Assembly (NCBI RefSeq): GCF_012927165.1
Contig: NZ_JABBGA010000007.1
Span: 1-64,000, forward strand
Reading direction: 5' to 3'
DNA: 64,000 bases
From: Zoogloea dura
Lineage (GTDB): Bacteria; Pseudomonadota; Gammaproteobacteria; Burkholderiales; Rhodocyclaceae
Part shown: positions 34,048 to 43,834 of the stretch, one piece after another
How positions within the stretch are numbered: the first letter of the stretch is position 1
Layout: each line of letters opens with the position of its first letter
Program-made: the position numbers and the translations under genes
The notes under the pieces: generated by a model
What the model saw: only the letters and a program-made list of their open reading frames with translations
Told to the model about the DNA's origin: nothing
Databases searched by the model: none

Positions 34048-35075
34048 GGCGCGGGCCGGGTCTGTCCCTGCTGCTGCTTGCCCTGGCCCTGCCTGGCGCT
34101 GCCGCCGAGGCGGGCCCCTTGCCCGGCGAGACGCTGACGCGCATCGGCCAGGTGGCGGCGATCCCGGCCGACCAGCGTCAGGTGCCCGGGTTTGCCGGCG
34201 CCTGGCGGCCGGCCGCCGCCCAGGGCAAGGTGATCGACTGGATCAAGGGCCTGCAGGAGCGTGCCACGCCGGCCTGCCGGGAGCTGCGGGTCATCGACAC
34301 CGTTCAGGCGGCGCCGGACCTCATCGAGGGCGGTGCCCGGCCGACCCACCACGCGCTGGAGTCATGGGAGGTCGAAGCCTGCGGCAAGGCCCTGCGTTAT
34401 GACGTGTGGTACCGTTTCGAGAAAGGGGCGTCGCGGCTGGTGGTGGTCGATGCCAAGGGCGCCGACTTCCAGGCCGAGCTGGACCCGCCCTACCGGCGCC
34501 TGCGCGAGCTGGCCGAGGCCCGGCGTGCCGAGGAGGCCGGCGGCAAGGCGCGCTGGCTCAATCTGCCGCTGCCGCCCGATACGCTGCCGGTGGCCAATCG
34601 CAGCGATGGCCGGGGCTGGTTGGCGGATTTCGCGCCCTTGGGTGAAACCCTGCAGGACTGGACCCAGCTGGTGTCGGTGCAGGGCCTTCCCCGGGTGAGC
34701 GGCAACGGTCAGGCCGTGGCGCTGCTGGAGGGCATGCAGAAGGCGCGGGCTGCTCGCTGCGGCGTGCCCGCCGGCGAGGTGGATCTCCAGCCGCCGGGCA
34801 GCAATGCGTCCCACGGCGTGGTGGCGGGCACCTACCTGCTGTGCCCGCAGGTGCCCGGCACCAATTACGCCGAGATGGCGGTGGTCAAGGCCATCGAAGG
34901 CCCCGACTGGCTCTACGTGGTGCAGCGGGCCTGGCGTCTGCCGTCCGATTCGGCGGAGGCCGTGCGCCGCGCCAGCCGCCAACCCCGCGAGGCCGCCGAA
35001 GCCTTCCTGGCCAAGGTGCAGCTGTGCAACCCGGCGCTCGAGCGGAGCGCCTGCCCGGCCCCCTTCCCCCGCTGA
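34044..35075 (+). CDS. Secreted hypothetical protein, 343 aa
   Basis: ATG 34044 overlaps the btuF-like stop by 4 bp, so it is coupled. The N-terminus RRGPGLSLLLLALALPGAA is a signal peptide; the mature part is soluble, with no transmembrane helix. A few Cys (TPACRELRV, EACGKALRYD) could form disulfides. The second half contains ATYLLCPQVPGTNY-like and VVQRAWRLPSDS segments that I do not recognise. Location inside the cobalamin block suggests a periplasmic role in corrinoid handling, but nothing in the sequence proves it. Confidence 0.75.
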   Translation: MRRGPGLSLLLLALALPGAAAEAGPLPGETLTRIGQVAAIPADQRQVPGFAGAWRPAAAQGKVIDWIKGLQERATPACRELRVIDTVQAAPDLIEGGARPTHHALESWEVEACGKALRYDVWYRFEKGASRLVVVDAKGADFQAELDPPYRRLRELAEARRAEEAGGKARWLNLPLPPDTLPVANRSDGRGWLADFAPLGETLQDWTQLVSVQGLPRVSGNGQAVALLEGMQKARAARCGVPAGEVDLQPPGSNASHGVVAGTYLLCPQVPGTNYAEMAVVKAIEGPDWLYVVQRAWRLPSDSAEAVRRASRQPREAAEAFLAKVQLCNPALERSACPAPFPR

Positions 35076-35116
35076 TCCCGCTGATCCCACTGACCCCACT
35101 GACCCCGCTGATCTTC
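35072..35116. repeat. Five 9-bp tandem repeats between cobalamin-block genes
   Basis: CTGATCCCG, CTGATCCCA, CTGACCCCA, CTGACCCCG and CTGATCTTC run head to tail from the stop codon of the previous gene to just before the next ribosome binding site. The variation between units suggests an older expansion. Confidence 0.7.
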
Positions 35117-35131
35117 CGATAGAGAACCGCC

Positions 35132-35932
35132 ATGTCCCGTCTGCCCCGGCGCATCGTCTGCCTGTCCACCGAAACGGTCGAAGTGCTCTACCTGCTGGGC
35201 GAGGAGGCGCGCATCGCCGGCATCTCCGGCTTCACCACCCACCCGCCGCGGGCCCGCAAGGAGAAGCCCAAGGTCAGCGGCTTCTCCAGCGCGAAGATCG
35301 AGCGCATCCTGGCCGTCGAGCCGGATCTGGTGCTGGCCTTTTCCGATCTGCAGGGCGAGATTGCCCGTGACCTGGTCAAGGCCGGCGTGGCCGTGCATGT
35401 GTTCAACCACCGCAGCGTCGATGGCATCCTGGCCATGATCGAAACCGTCGGCCGCCTGGTGGGGGCCGAAGCCCGGGCGCTGGCGCTGGTGGCCGGGCTG
35501 GAGCAGAGCATCGCCCGGATCCGTGCCGAGGGCGAGGCTCGGGTCGCCCGCCTGGGGCGCCGTCCGTGGGTGTACTTCGAGGAGTGGAACGAGCCGTTGA
35601 TCACCGGCATCCGCTGGGTCTCGGAGCTGATCGGGATCGCCGGCGGCGAGGACTGCTTCGGTGAGCTGTCGGTGCATCCCAATGCCCGCGACCGCATCCT
35701 GGCCGACCCTGCGGTGGTGATTCCGCGGGCGCCCGAGCTGGTCATCGGCTCCTGGTGCGGCAAGCACTTCCAGCCCGGCCACGTCACCGCCCGCCCGGGC
35801 TGGGACGCGGTGCCGGCAGTGCGCGACGGGCACGTCTACGAGATCAAGTCGGCGATCCTGCTGGCACCCGGCCCCGCCGCCATCCGCGAAGGCCTGCCCG
35901 CCATCGCGGCCTGCCTCGACCGGCTGGGCTGA
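35132..35932 (+). CDS. BtuF-like substrate-binding-fold protein without signal peptide
   Basis: 266 aa with the class III binding-protein pattern PRRIVCLSTETVEVLYLLGE at the very N-terminus, GFSSAKIERILAVEPDLVLAF near residue 50 and VYFEEWNEPLITGIRWVSEL near 148. Unlike the protein encoded at 33172 it has no signal peptide, and no better upstream start exists, so it may act in the cytoplasm. Such cytosolic cobalamin-binding relatives are known in corrinoid operons, but their role is unclear. Last gene of the cobalamin block; a CCAGGAGACCTGC B12-box-like string lies 25 bp after its stop. Confidence 0.75.
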   Translation: MSRLPRRIVCLSTETVEVLYLLGEEARIAGISGFTTHPPRARKEKPKVSGFSSAKIERILAVEPDLVLAFSDLQGEIARDLVKAGVAVHVFNHRSVDGILAMIETVGRLVGAEARALALVAGLEQSIARIRAEGEARVARLGRRPWVYFEEWNEPLITGIRWVSELIGIAGGEDCFGELSVHPNARDRILADPAVVIPRAPELVIGSWCGKHFQPGHVTARPGWDAVPAVRDGHVYEIKSAILLAPGPAAIREGLPAIAACLDRLG

Positions 35933-36136
35933 GGGATGCAGGGGCGTTGCAGGGCCCCAGGAGACCTGCGGAGGCCCGCCGTCGGCTCCCGGAGCATCGA
36001 CGTCGACCCTCGATCGCCCTTTTTCAGGGCGACGAGGCTGATCGCTGCGTCGCTGGCGATCAAAAAAGAGGCGGTGGAGATCCTCGCCGAGGGCTGTGGG
36101 GGAATGCGGTCAGCACTTTGTGTTCGAGCTGGTGTG

Positions 36137-36420
36137 CCTTTACTGGGCGGCTTTCATTTTTTCCGCCTTGAATTGGCCGGGAATTCGCCCCGGCGGGCGA
36201 CCTTCTTTCTTGCTTCGCCAAGAAAGAAGGCAAAGAAGGCGACCCGCCTCCCCGGTCATTCGCTTACGCGAATGACTCCCCTGCGCTGCTCACGGCAGGC
36301 GGCCGGCGCGGAACTCGCCCTGCGGGCTCAGACAGCCGCGCCGGACTTCCCCGCCTGCCGTTCCGCTGCTCGGCGGGTCGGAACGGGCTTTTCGCAAACA
36401 CCGCGCGTTTGCTGAAGCAG
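36137..36420 (+). repeat. Dispersed ~330-bp repeat, copy A (divergent)
   Basis: Starts CTTTACTGGGCGG and contains AATTGGCCGGGAATTCGCCC, paired TTTCTTGC/GCAAGAAAG-type stems, ACTCCCCTGCGCTGC, CAGACAGCCGCGCCGGA and CTGCTCGGCGGGTC in the same order as the copy at 63668. It is shorter and more divergent than the other two. No gene is supported in 35933-36859; frames here are translated repeat. Confidence 0.8.
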
Positions 36421-36430
36421 AGCTTGATGA

Positions 36431-36770
36431 TCAACGCACAAGCAAAACCCCAGCGTCTCGCAGCCACCGGTCTTTCCGCAGAGGCTCGGTGCTTGCTGAA
36501 AGCCCGTTCTGACCCGCCGAGCAGCGCAGCAGCGGGCGGGGCTTTCCGGCGCGGCTGTTTGAGGAGGCGCAGCCGACGAGTTCCGCGTCGGCCGCCCGAT
36601 GCGAGCAGCGCAGGGGAGTCGTCCGCGCAGCGGACGACCGGGGAAGCCGGGTCGCCTTTCTTTCCCCCTTTCTTTGGCGACGCAAAGAAAGGGGTCGCCC
36701 GCCGGGGCGAATTCCCGGCCAATCCAACGTAAAACAACGGAAAGCCGGCCAGCAAAGGCACAAACGCAGT
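36431..36770 (-). repeat. Dispersed ~330-bp repeat, copy B (inverted relative to copy A)
   Basis: Its reverse complement is nearly the same as the copy at 63668: GCCGGGAATTCGCCCCGGCG, the TTTCTTTGCGTCGCCAAAGAAA stem, CGTCCGC...GCGGACGACTCCCC, ACAGCCGCGCCGGAAAGCCC and GGGTCAGAACGGGCTTTCAG. With copy A it forms an inverted pair separated by ~10 bp, a possible large cruciform between the cobalamin block and rquA. Confidence 0.85.
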
Positions 36771-36859
36771 GTGACCACCAAGACAAGCTGTACAACACCC
36801 TCTTCAGCCGCCCGCAGGATCGGAGTCCGCGAGCGGCTGAGCCCGCTCCTGCCTGTCCC

Positions 36860-37549
36860 TCAGGCACTGCGGCGTACGCCGACCACCTTCTGGTACAGGC
36901 CGCCGAAGTAGGTTTCCTTGTGCCATTCGAAGGCGGCGCATTCCGGCACCAGGCGGTCGATGGAGTCGGCCAGCAGGGAGTTGGCGAAGGGCTCCAGGTA
37001 GCGGAAGACCATGGCCATCACCGGCCGCATGGGGTGCCACCAGCGCGGCTGGTGGTAGTCCACGAAGACGATCCGGCCGCCCGGTTCCACCGCGTCGAGG
37101 AGGTTGCTGACGATGAGGCGGCGGGCGTGGGACGGTACTTCGTGGAGCAGGAAGAAGCAGCACACCGCGTTGAAGACTTCGCCCACCGGCTCGGCCAGGT
37201 CGGCCACGTGGGCGCTGGCGTGGGGCCAGCCGGCCAGCTTGCGCCGGGTGTTGGCGATCTGGATCGGGGCTACGTCGAGCACTGTCAGTTGGCCGCTGTC
37301 GCCCAGCCGGCGCGCCAGCCGCTGGGAAAAATCGCCATACACCGCGGCGGCCTGCAGGACACGCTGGCCCGGCTCGAATTCCGCCACGGCCCGGTTCATC
37401 AGCCGCGAGGCATTACCCCACAGAATGGCGGACACCACCACCGGGCTGTCCAGCCAGGGCACGGTCCGGTGATCCAGGTAGGCCCAGGTGTAGGTGTCCC
37501 GCAGGTAGTCGGGCAATTTGGAAGCTGCTGCGGAGCTGGATTCGCGCAT
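36860..37549 (-). CDS. rquA: Rhodoquinone biosynthesis protein RquA
   Basis: 229 aa from ATG 37549. RquA converts ubiquinone to rhodoquinone, which supports fumarate reduction under low oxygen. The N-terminal LPDYLRDTYTWAYLD and WLDSPVVVSAILWGNASRLM are diagnostic of RquA as I know the family; the Rossmann core follows with QAAAVYGDFSQRLARRL where a methyltransferase would have the DxG motif, and VFVDYHQPRWWHPMRPVM near 165. It resembles a class I methyltransferase but with the altered motif I of RquA. It is transcribed toward the inverted repeat pair; the upstream gene is divergent. Confidence 0.8.
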   Translation of the reverse strand: MRESSSAAASKLPDYLRDTYTWAYLDHRTVPWLDSPVVVSAILWGNASRLMNRAVAEFEPGQRVLQAAAVYGDFSQRLARRLGDSGQLTVLDVAPIQIANTRRKLAGWPHASAHVADLAEPVGEVFNAVCCFFLLHEVPSHARRLIVSNLLDAVEPGGRIVFVDYHQPRWWHPMRPVMAMVFRYLEPFANSLLADSIDRLVPECAAFEWHKETYFGGLYQKVVGVRRSA

Positions 37550-37769
37550 GGCTCGTCTTGGTGGATGGCAGGTGGCGGCAGCGCGGTATGGGCCCGAGAG
37601 CCGCATTCCGTCTGGATCTTGTCCGCATGATACGGCGATGCGCCCTTGCCGGGGAGGCGCACCGGTTGAATTGTTGCGCTGCAGAAATTATTTTTTCCGG
37701 AGACTAAACCTCGAAGGGTGCCCGCCGTAATGTTTTGCTGACCTTGTATTCCCGATGGAGAACCGAACA

Positions 37770-40352
37770 ATGGCAAGCTGGAAGGGCGTGGATTTCGATG
37801 GCGACCTGGCGCGCATCGTCCGCCATATGGTCGAGGTGGAAACCTACCGGGAGTCCCTGCAGTCGCTCCAGGCGGTGTGGGACAACCTGACGGTGCTCGG
37901 CCAGCTGTCGGGCACCGGCACCGAGATCACCGGCATGCGGGCGGCCTTCGCCCAGCTCACCGGCACCCTGCTCAACAGCCTGGCCACCGAGTCGCGCCGC
38001 AAGGTGGCTGAAGACCTGGGCTCGCGGGCCCAGGTGAGCATCGACATCCTGATCCGCAACCTCTTCGAGCGTACCGCCGACATTGGCTTCCTGGCCACCG
38101 ACAGCGATCTGTGTGCCTTTGTGGAAGCGGCCAGCGCCGGCCAGGTGAGCGACCGCCAGCGCATCCTGGCGCGCTTCCAGGAATACGTGGCCAAGTACTC
38201 GGTGTATTCGGACATCCTGCTCCTCGACCGCCATGGCAGCGTGCTGTGCCAGCTGGACGAGGCCCACCCGGTTGAACATTCCGCTGATCCGCTGATCCGC
38301 GAGGCGCTGACCGCCGATGCCGCCTACGTGGAGCGCTACGGCCCCACCGACCTGCAGCCCGGCGCCGGCCCGGCCCTGATCTACGCCTGGCGCGTCTGCC
38401 CGCCCGGTGGTGGCGGGGCGGCGGGGGTGCTGTGCCTGGTGTTCCGCTTTGCCAACGAATGCGAGGGAATCTTCCGCAACCTGCGCGCCGGCGACGACTG
38501 GAGCGTGATCACCGTGCTCGACGACGCCGGCCGGGTGCTGGCCTCCAGCGACCCCTGGCAGGTCCCGGTCGGGGCACCGCTTGAGACCTGCGACGATTCG
38601 TCCTGCCGCATCATCCGCTTTGCCGGACGCGAATACATGGCCGCCACCCGGGCGACGCGGGGCTACCAGGGCTACTTCGGCCCCGGCTGGCGCGGCCACG
38701 TGATGGTGCCCCTCGAGTACGCCTTCGAGGCCCCCGCGGTGCGGGCCCTGGAGAACGTCCCGGCGCCCGTGCTGGCCCAGGTGATGGAGAGCCCGGCGCT
38801 GTTCTCCGAGGCCCTCCAGCTGATCCCGCGGCAGGCCGACGCGATCCAGAGGGAGCTCAACCGCGCGGTGTGGAACGGCAATGTGCGGCAGAGCCGCCAG
38901 GGGAAGGCGGCCCAAGGCATCAACGCGTCCTTCTCGAAGACCCTGCTGTGGGAGATCAGCAACACCGGCGTGCGCACCAAGGACATCTTCGAGCGCTCGA
39001 TCGCCAATCTGCACGAGACGGTGGTGTCCACCATCCTGCGCGACTGTGCCGGGCGGGCCGCGCTGGCCATCGACATCATGGACCGCAACCTCTACGAGCG
39101 GGCCAACGACTGCCGCTGGTGGGCGCTGACCACCGCCTTCCGGGAAGCCCTGGCGGCGGGCATGGCCGGCGCCGAGGCGGCCCGCCGCCTGAGCCCCATC
39201 CTGCGCACCATCAACAGCCTGTACACGGTGTATACCAACCTGATCCTGTTCGACGAAGTTGGCACGGTGCTGGCGGTGTCCAGCCCGGACAGTGAGGCCC
39301 TGGTCGGCCAGACACTCGAGGAGGAGTGGGTGCGTCGCACCCTGATGCTCGACAACCCGCAGGCTTATTGCGTGTCGGCCTTTGCCCCGACGCCCCTGTA
39401 CGGGGGGCGGCCCACCTACATCTACGGTGCCGCCGTGCGCCACCCGGTGCATACCCACCAGGTGGTCGGCGGCATCGCCATTGTCTTTGATGCGGCGCCT
39501 CAGCTCGCGGCCATGCTCAGCGACTCCCTGCCGCAGGCGGCGCCGGATGATCCCCATGCGGGCGTGGCCATCTTCGCCGGCAGCGACGGCCGGGTGATCG
39601 CCGCCTCCGATCCGAGCCTGCCGGCGGGCACGCCGCTGGCCTTGCCGGAGGCCTGTTTCGCCCTGGCGCCCGGCGCGTCCTACAGCGGCATCGTCGCCCA
39701 TGACGGCCGGTTGCATGCCGTGGCGGCACGCATGTCGGCGGGCTACCGGGAATACAAGGGACCCGACGATGCCTACCGCAATGACGTGCTGGCGCTGATG
39801 CTGATTCCCCTGACCGATGCGGACGAGGCAGCCGTTGCCCATGCCGCGCCGGTTCGCCGCAGCGCGGCCAGCCGTCTGCAGGGCAAGCCCGACGAGGTGA
39901 GCGTCGAGCTGGCCACCTTCCATATCGGCGGTAACTGGTACGGCATGCACTCCGGTGACATCGTCGAGTCCATCGACGTGCAGCGCATCACCAGCCTGCC
40001 GGGCTTGCCGGCCCATGTGCGGGGCTGTGTGATGTACGAGGGCGACCCGATCATGGTGGTGGATCTGCGCGACTACGTGAATGGCGCGCCCAACGGCGCA
40101 GCGAGCCAGATCGTGATCGTCAAGGGGGCCACCAACGGCCAGCTGCTGGGCTTGCTGGTGGATGAGCTGGGCGAGATCCCGGAGGTGCCGGTGTCCCTGA
40201 TCCAGCCGGTGGCCGGCCTCTTCCAGGGCAGCGCGAGCCTGGTGGACAGCATCGTCAAGACCGATGGCGGGCTGGGCGGCGGCCTGTTGCTGCTGTTGTC
40301 CGCCGACAAGCTGGCGGCCCGCCTGGGCGGCGAGCTGGCGGTCGAGGCCTGA
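37770..40352 (+). CDS. Soluble double-sensor protein with C-terminal CheW domain
   Basis: About 860 aa with no signal peptide or transmembrane helix. Two homologous halves are visible: [20 protein letters not shown] near residue 90 with [20 protein letters not shown], and [20 protein letters not shown] near 430 with [20 protein letters not shown], each followed by a PDC/Cache-like segment. The last ~150 residues ([51 protein letters not shown]) are a CheW domain. The likely role is to couple a cytoplasmic ligand signal to a chemotaxis array. Start at ATG 37770 (GGAG 9 bp before) rather than 37755. Stands alone between rquA and sfsA. Confidence 0.75.
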   Translation: MASWKGVDFDGDLARIVRHMVEVETYRESLQSLQAVWDNLTVLGQLSGTGTEITGMRAAFAQLTGTLLNSLATESRRKVAEDLGSRAQVSIDILIRNLFERTADIGFLATDSDLCAFVEAASAGQVSDRQRILARFQEYVAKYSVYSDILLLDRHGSVLCQLDEAHPVEHSADPLIREALTADAAYVERYGPTDLQPGAGPALIYAWRVCPPGGGGAAGVLCLVFRFANECEGIFRNLRAGDDWSVITVLDDAGRVLASSDPWQVPVGAPLETCDDSSCRIIRFAGREYMAATRATRGYQGYFGPGWRGHVMVPLEYAFEAPAVRALENVPAPVLAQVMESPALFSEALQLIPRQADAIQRELNRAVWNGNVRQSRQGKAAQGINASFSKTLLWEISNTGVRTKDIFERSIANLHETVVSTILRDCAGRAALAIDIMDRNLYERANDCRWWALTTAFREALAAGMAGAEAARRLSPILRTINSLYTVYTNLILFDEVGTVLAVSSPDSEALVGQTLEEEWVRRTLMLDNPQAYCVSAFAPTPLYGGRPTYIYGAAVRHPVHTHQVVGGIAIVFDAAPQLAAMLSDSLPQAAPDDPHAGVAIFAGSDGRVIAASDPSLPAGTPLALPEACFALAPGASYSGIVAHDGRLHAVAARMSAGYREYKGPDDAYRNDVLALMLIPLTDADEAAVAHAAPVRRSAASRLQGKPDEVSVELATFHIGGNWYGMHSGDIVESIDVQRITSLPGLPAHVRGCVMYEGDPIMVVDLRDYVNGAPNGAASQIVIVKGATNGQLLGLLVDELGEIPEVPVSLIQPVAGLFQGSASLVDSIVKTDGGLGGGLLLLLSADKLAARLGGELAVEA

Positions 40353-40365
40353 GTCCGGGCGTGCC

Positions 40366-41076
40366 ATGAAATTCACCGTTCCCCTCGTGGAAGGCCTGCT
40401 GCTGCGGCGCTACCAGCGCTTCCTGGCCGATGTCAGCCTGCCCGACGGGCGGGTCGTCACCGCGCACTGCCCGAATACGGGTTCCATGCTGGGTTGCAAG
40501 GAGCCCGGCAGCCGGGTGTGGCTGTCGCCCGCCGACAACCCGGCCCGCAAGCTGCCCTGGACCTGGGAACTGGTCGAAGTCGCCCCCGGCGTGACGGTGG
40601 GCGTGCACACCGGGCGCAGCAACGGCCTGGTGCGCGAAGCCATCGAGGCCGGCCAGGTGCCGGAGCTGGCCGGCTACACAGGCATCCGTCCCGAGGTGAC
40701 GTACGGCGAGGGCAGCCGCATCGACCTGCTGCTGCAGGCCGCAGGGCGCCCGGACTGCTACGTGGAGGTGAAGAACGTCACGGCGGCGGTGGAGGGGCGG
40801 ATCGGCTACTTCCCCGATGCGGTGACCACCCGCGGCGCCAAGCACCTGCGCGAGATGTCGGCCATGGTGGCGGCCGGCCACCGGGCGGTGCTGGTGTTCT
40901 GCGTGCAACGCACCGACGTGGACGGCGTGCGGCCCGCCGATCATATCGATCCCGACTATGGCCGGGCTCTGCGGGCGGCCCTCGCGACGGGCGTGGAGGT
41001 GCTTGCGCTGGGTGCCCGCATCGATGCGTATGGCATCGAGCTGGTCCGCCGGCTGGCGGTGGAGGTGCCCGGCTGA
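40366..41076 (+). CDS. sfsA: SfsA family protein
   Basis: 236 aa, full length. Family marks: [20 protein letters not shown] and [16 protein letters not shown] at the N-terminus (OB-like DNA-binding part), then the PD-(D/E)XK-like core SRIDLLLQ...[10 protein letters not shown] and [20 protein letters not shown]. SfsA was named for stimulating maltose use in E. coli; the nuclease-like fold suggests nucleic-acid binding, with the true activity unsettled. It follows the CheW-fusion gene after a 13-bp gap, so they may share a transcript. Confidence 0.92.
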   Translation: MKFTVPLVEGLLLRRYQRFLADVSLPDGRVVTAHCPNTGSMLGCKEPGSRVWLSPADNPARKLPWTWELVEVAPGVTVGVHTGRSNGLVREAIEAGQVPELAGYTGIRPEVTYGEGSRIDLLLQAAGRPDCYVEVKNVTAAVEGRIGYFPDAVTTRGAKHLREMSAMVAAGHRAVLVFCVQRTDVDGVRPADHIDPDYGRALRAALATGVEVLALGARIDAYGIELVRRLAVEVPG

Positions 41077-41112
41077 GCCTGTGTCTTCCTGCTTCTCCCC
41101 GTGTTACGGCTT

Positions 41113-41161
41113 TCCACAATAGGGCCGTCCACAATGGGGGAGCACACAATTTCGGTGCTCC
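41113..41161. promoter_or_regulatory. Direct and inverted repeats upstream of dctA
   Basis: TCCACAATAGGG (41113-41124) and TCCACAATGGGG (41128-41139) repeat with a 15-bp period, followed by GGAGCAC (41139-41145) and its inverse GTGCTCC (41155-41161). They lie 55-105 bp before dctA and look like regulator sites. No sigma-54 -24/-12 motif was found here. Confidence 0.45.
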
Positions 41162-41215
41162 GGTGATGGGCCTAATCTCCAGTCCATAGCCACATACCAC
41201 CGGAGATGAACCGTC

Positions 41216-42535
41216 ATGAAAAAGCCGTTTTACAAGGTACTTTACGTACAGGTGCTGTTCGCCATCGCCTGCGGCGTGCTGCTGGGGTATTTCGAGCCCA
41301 AGCTGGGGGTGGACCTGAAGCCCCTGGGTGACGGTTTCATCAAGCTGGTCAAGATGATCATCGCCCCGGTGATCTTCTGCACCGTGGTGCACGGCATTGC
41401 CGGCATGCAGGACATGAAGAAGGTCGGCCGGGTCGGCGGCAAGGCGCTGCTGTACTTCGAGATCGTCTCCACCCTGGCCCTCGCCATCGGTCTGCTGGTG
41501 GCCAACGTGGCCCAGCCCGGTGCCGGCTTCAACGCCGACGTGACCCACCTGGACGCCAAGTCCATCGAGAGCTTCACGGCCAAGGCCCACGCTCAGAGCA
41601 CCACCGAGTTCGTGCTCAACATCATCCCCTCCACCTTCGTGGATGCGTTTGCCAAGGGCGACATCCTGCAGGTGCTGCTGCTGGCCATCCTGTTCGGCTT
41701 CTCGCTGGCCGCCATGGGTGAGAAGGGCAAGCCGGTGTTCGACTTCGTGGAGCAGATCTCCCACGTGATGTTCGGCATCGTCAATACCGTCATGAAGCTG
41801 GCCCCGCTGGGCGCCTTCGGTGCCATGGCCTTCACCATCGGCAAGTACGGCGTCGGCTCCCTGGTGCCGATGGCCAAGCTGATGGGCTCCTTCTACATCA
41901 CCTGCGGTCTCTTCATCTTTGTCGTGCTGGGTGCGATTGCCCGCTACACCGGCTTCAGCATCTGGAAATTCGTCAAGTACATCCGTGAAGAGCTGCTGAT
42001 CGTGCTGGGCACCAGCTCCTCCGAGTCGGCCCTGCCCCGCCTGATGGCCAAGCTCGAGAAGATGGGTTGCGGCCGCTCCGTGGTCGGCCTGGTGGTCCCC
42101 ACCGGCTACTCCTTCAATCTGGATGGCACCAACATCTACATGACCATGGCCGCCCTGTTCATCGCCCAGGCCACCAACACCGAACTGACCTTGACCCAGG
42201 AGCTGACCATCCTGGTAGTGGCGATGCTTACCTCCAAGGGCGCCAGCGGCATCACCGGCGCCGGCTTCATCACCCTGGCCTCGACCCTGGCTGTGGTGCC
42301 CACCATCCCGGTGGCCGGCATGGCCCTGATCCTCGGTATCGACCGCTTCATGAGCGAGGCCCGTGCCCTGACCAACATCATCGGCAACGCGGTGGCCACC
42401 GTGGTGGTGTCTGCCTCGGAGAAGGAACTGGACCGGGATCGCATGGCCCTGGCCCTCGACGGCAAGCTGGAAGACGAGGTGGTTGTGGTGCCGGAACTGC
42501 CGGCGATTCAGCCGGAGCTGGCGCCCGCCCGCTGA
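41216..42535 (+). CDS. dctA: C4-dicarboxylate:H+ symporter DctA
   Basis: 439 aa, the normal size for DctA of the DAACS/glutamate-transporter fold, importing succinate, fumarate and malate. Marks: [20 protein letters not shown] at the start, the serine-rich re-entrant loop [14 protein letters not shown] near residue 262, and [16 protein letters not shown] and [16 protein letters not shown] from the substrate and cation sites. Eight or so membrane helices. GGAG lies in front of the ATG; monocistronic, with a strong terminator 20 bp downstream. Confidence 0.95.
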   Translation: MKKPFYKVLYVQVLFAIACGVLLGYFEPKLGVDLKPLGDGFIKLVKMIIAPVIFCTVVHGIAGMQDMKKVGRVGGKALLYFEIVSTLALAIGLLVANVAQPGAGFNADVTHLDAKSIESFTAKAHAQSTTEFVLNIIPSTFVDAFAKGDILQVLLLAILFGFSLAAMGEKGKPVFDFVEQISHVMFGIVNTVMKLAPLGAFGAMAFTIGKYGVGSLVPMAKLMGSFYITCGLFIFVVLGAIARYTGFSIWKFVKYIREELLIVLGTSSSESALPRLMAKLEKMGCGRSVVGLVVPTGYSFNLDGTNIYMTMAALFIAQATNTELTLTQELTILVVAMLTSKGASGITGAGFITLASTLAVVPTIPVAGMALILGIDRFMSEARALTNIIGNAVATVVVSASEKELDRDRMALALDGKLEDEVVVVPELPAIQPELAPAR

Positions 42536-42555
42536 TTTCCGCTCCCGCAAAGGAG

Positions 42556-42589
42556 AAAGCCGGCCCGACGTAAGTCGGGCCGGCTTTTT
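42556..42589 (+). terminator. Intrinsic terminator of dctA
   Basis: AAAGCCGGCCCGAC and GTCGGGCCGGCTTT form a 14-bp perfect stem with a GTAA loop, and the T-run begins inside the 3' arm (42585-42589). It also separates the converging outer-membrane protein gene. Confidence 0.9.
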
Positions 42590-42607
42590 AACGTCTTGGC
42601 GAAATGC

Positions 42608-43486
42608 TCAGAAGTGATACTCGACGCGGATCATGGTGGTCTTGGCGAAGGCTCCGTCGCCGGCCGGACCATTGTGATTGTTGCCGAACTTGTTGCGCCA
42701 GTACTGGTATTCCAGGCCGGCCTTGAAGGTCTTCGGGGCGGCGCCCAGGTGCGGGCTCACGTCGTACATGACCTGCATGTCGATATTGGTTTCGGCCGCC
42801 GTGTTGCCACCAAATTCATTCTTGCCCTTGGCGGCGATGAAATTGGCGAAACCCTCGAAGGACAGCGGCACCGGACCCAGGTTGAAGGGGATGCCCCAGG
42901 CCAGGTTGAGCATGGGGTGCGGATCGTAGCTGTAGCGGTCGGTCTGGGTGTGGCTGAACTTGCTGTAGGGGGCGTTGCTTTCCCACAGGTAGTAGAGGCC
43001 CACGTTGAGGAAGCCCGGCACATCCATCATCAGCGTGGGGCCGGCCACGATCATGCGTTTCTTGGAGTTGTAGCCGGCGTCGTTCTTTGTGTTCACATCG
43101 AAGCCGGCAGTCAGGCCGAGGCCGCGCACCGGGCCGAACTTGAAGTCGTTGCCGGTCACCTTGCCCAGATCGAGGGTATGGCGGTAGACGATGTAGATCT
43201 CCTGGGAGCCCGACTTGGAGCCCGGGGCGGATGGATCCTTGCTGTCGGCCATCAGCACGTCGGCGTTCAGGAAGTTGGTGCCGTACTTGTAGCCGCTCGC
43301 GTGGGTGAGGTTGACGATGCTCTTGGAAATGTCGTTTCTGCCGAAGGGTTCGGCGAAGTTCGCTCCCCAGCGATAGCCGATGGAGGTGTCGCTCCAGGTG
43401 GCTGCATGGGCCGTACCGGACTGTGCGGCAAGGGCGGACACAGCCAGCGTGGCTGCGGCGAGACACTTCTTCTGCGAGAACTTCAT
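42608..43486 (-). CDS. Outer-membrane beta-barrel protein, Tsx-like
   Basis: 292 aa from ATG 43486 behind CAGGAGCTCACC. Signal peptide KFSQKKCLAAATLAVSALAA ending in AHA-A. The mature part alternates hydrophobic and polar residues, has TSIGYRWGANFAEPFGRNDI (a Tsx/outer envelope protein mark) near residue 40, and ends in MIRVEYHF with the terminal Phe of outer-membrane barrels. Likely a 12-strand channel for nucleosides or small ligands. It is divergent from the ABC importer at 43908 and shares a 420-bp regulatory region with it, so it may be its outer-membrane entry port. Confidence 0.8.
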   Translation of the reverse strand: MKFSQKKCLAAATLAVSALAAQSGTAHAATWSDTSIGYRWGANFAEPFGRNDISKSIVNLTHASGYKYGTNFLNADVLMADSKDPSAPGSKSGSQEIYIVYRHTLDLGKVTGNDFKFGPVRGLGLTAGFDVNTKNDAGYNSKKRMIVAGPTLMMDVPGFLNVGLYYLWESNAPYSKFSHTQTDRYSYDPHPMLNLAWGIPFNLGPVPLSFEGFANFIAAKGKNEFGGNTAAETNIDMQVMYDVSPHLGAAPKTFKAGLEYQYWRNKFGNNHNGPAGDGAFAKTTMIRVEYHF

Positions 43487-43606
43487 GGTGAGCTCCTGAT
43501 TGGTCGATGCAAGTATCGGTCGGGGTGCCGCGCAGCAAGTCACGGCACAGCCATGGAACCGAATCTAGCAGGAGCGTGGTTCCGGGTTGGCGATATCCTT
43601 CATCAC

Positions 43607-43642
43607 CAAATGGATATACTCATATGGTGGTATATCCATTTG
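43607..43642. promoter_or_regulatory. Perfect 13-bp inverted repeat, candidate activator site
   Basis: CAAATGGATATAC (43607-43619) is exactly inverted as GTATATCCATTTG (43630-43642) around a 10-base centre. It lies ~195 bp upstream of the sigma-54 promoter, within the usual range for an enhancer-binding protein, in the divergent region between the Tsx-like and ABC genes. Confidence 0.65.
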
Positions 43643-43834
43643 AAAATAAACACTCTTTACGTATTGGTATATGTTTTTTGCATGCACGGGCGGGGTGCAT
43701 GGAAGCGTCGCCCGCACCACCCGGGTGCGTATTTTCATGCCTGATCGGGCCGGATACCGCGGGTTTTCCCGTCCGGTGCTGGCACTGTTGCGTAATGTCA
43801 TAAATATCAACATATAAAACAATGACTTGAACTC

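Noticed and set aside
35936..36800. Short frames between the cobalamin block and rquA
   Set aside because: They translate the dispersed repeat in several frames and recur at 63693-63992 for the same reason.
37704..40376. 890-aa open frame on the minus strand
   Set aside because: It is the antisense of the CheW-fusion gene; its His/Gln/Gly-rich composition is a shadow of high-GC codon bias.
40778..42550. 590-aa minus-strand open frame over dctA
   Set aside because: His/Gly/Asp-rich antisense of the clear DctA sequence.
43535..43555. Possible sigma-54 site on the minus strand for the Tsx-like gene
   Set aside because: The -12-like TTGC is present but the -24 GG is not, so it does not meet the consensus.
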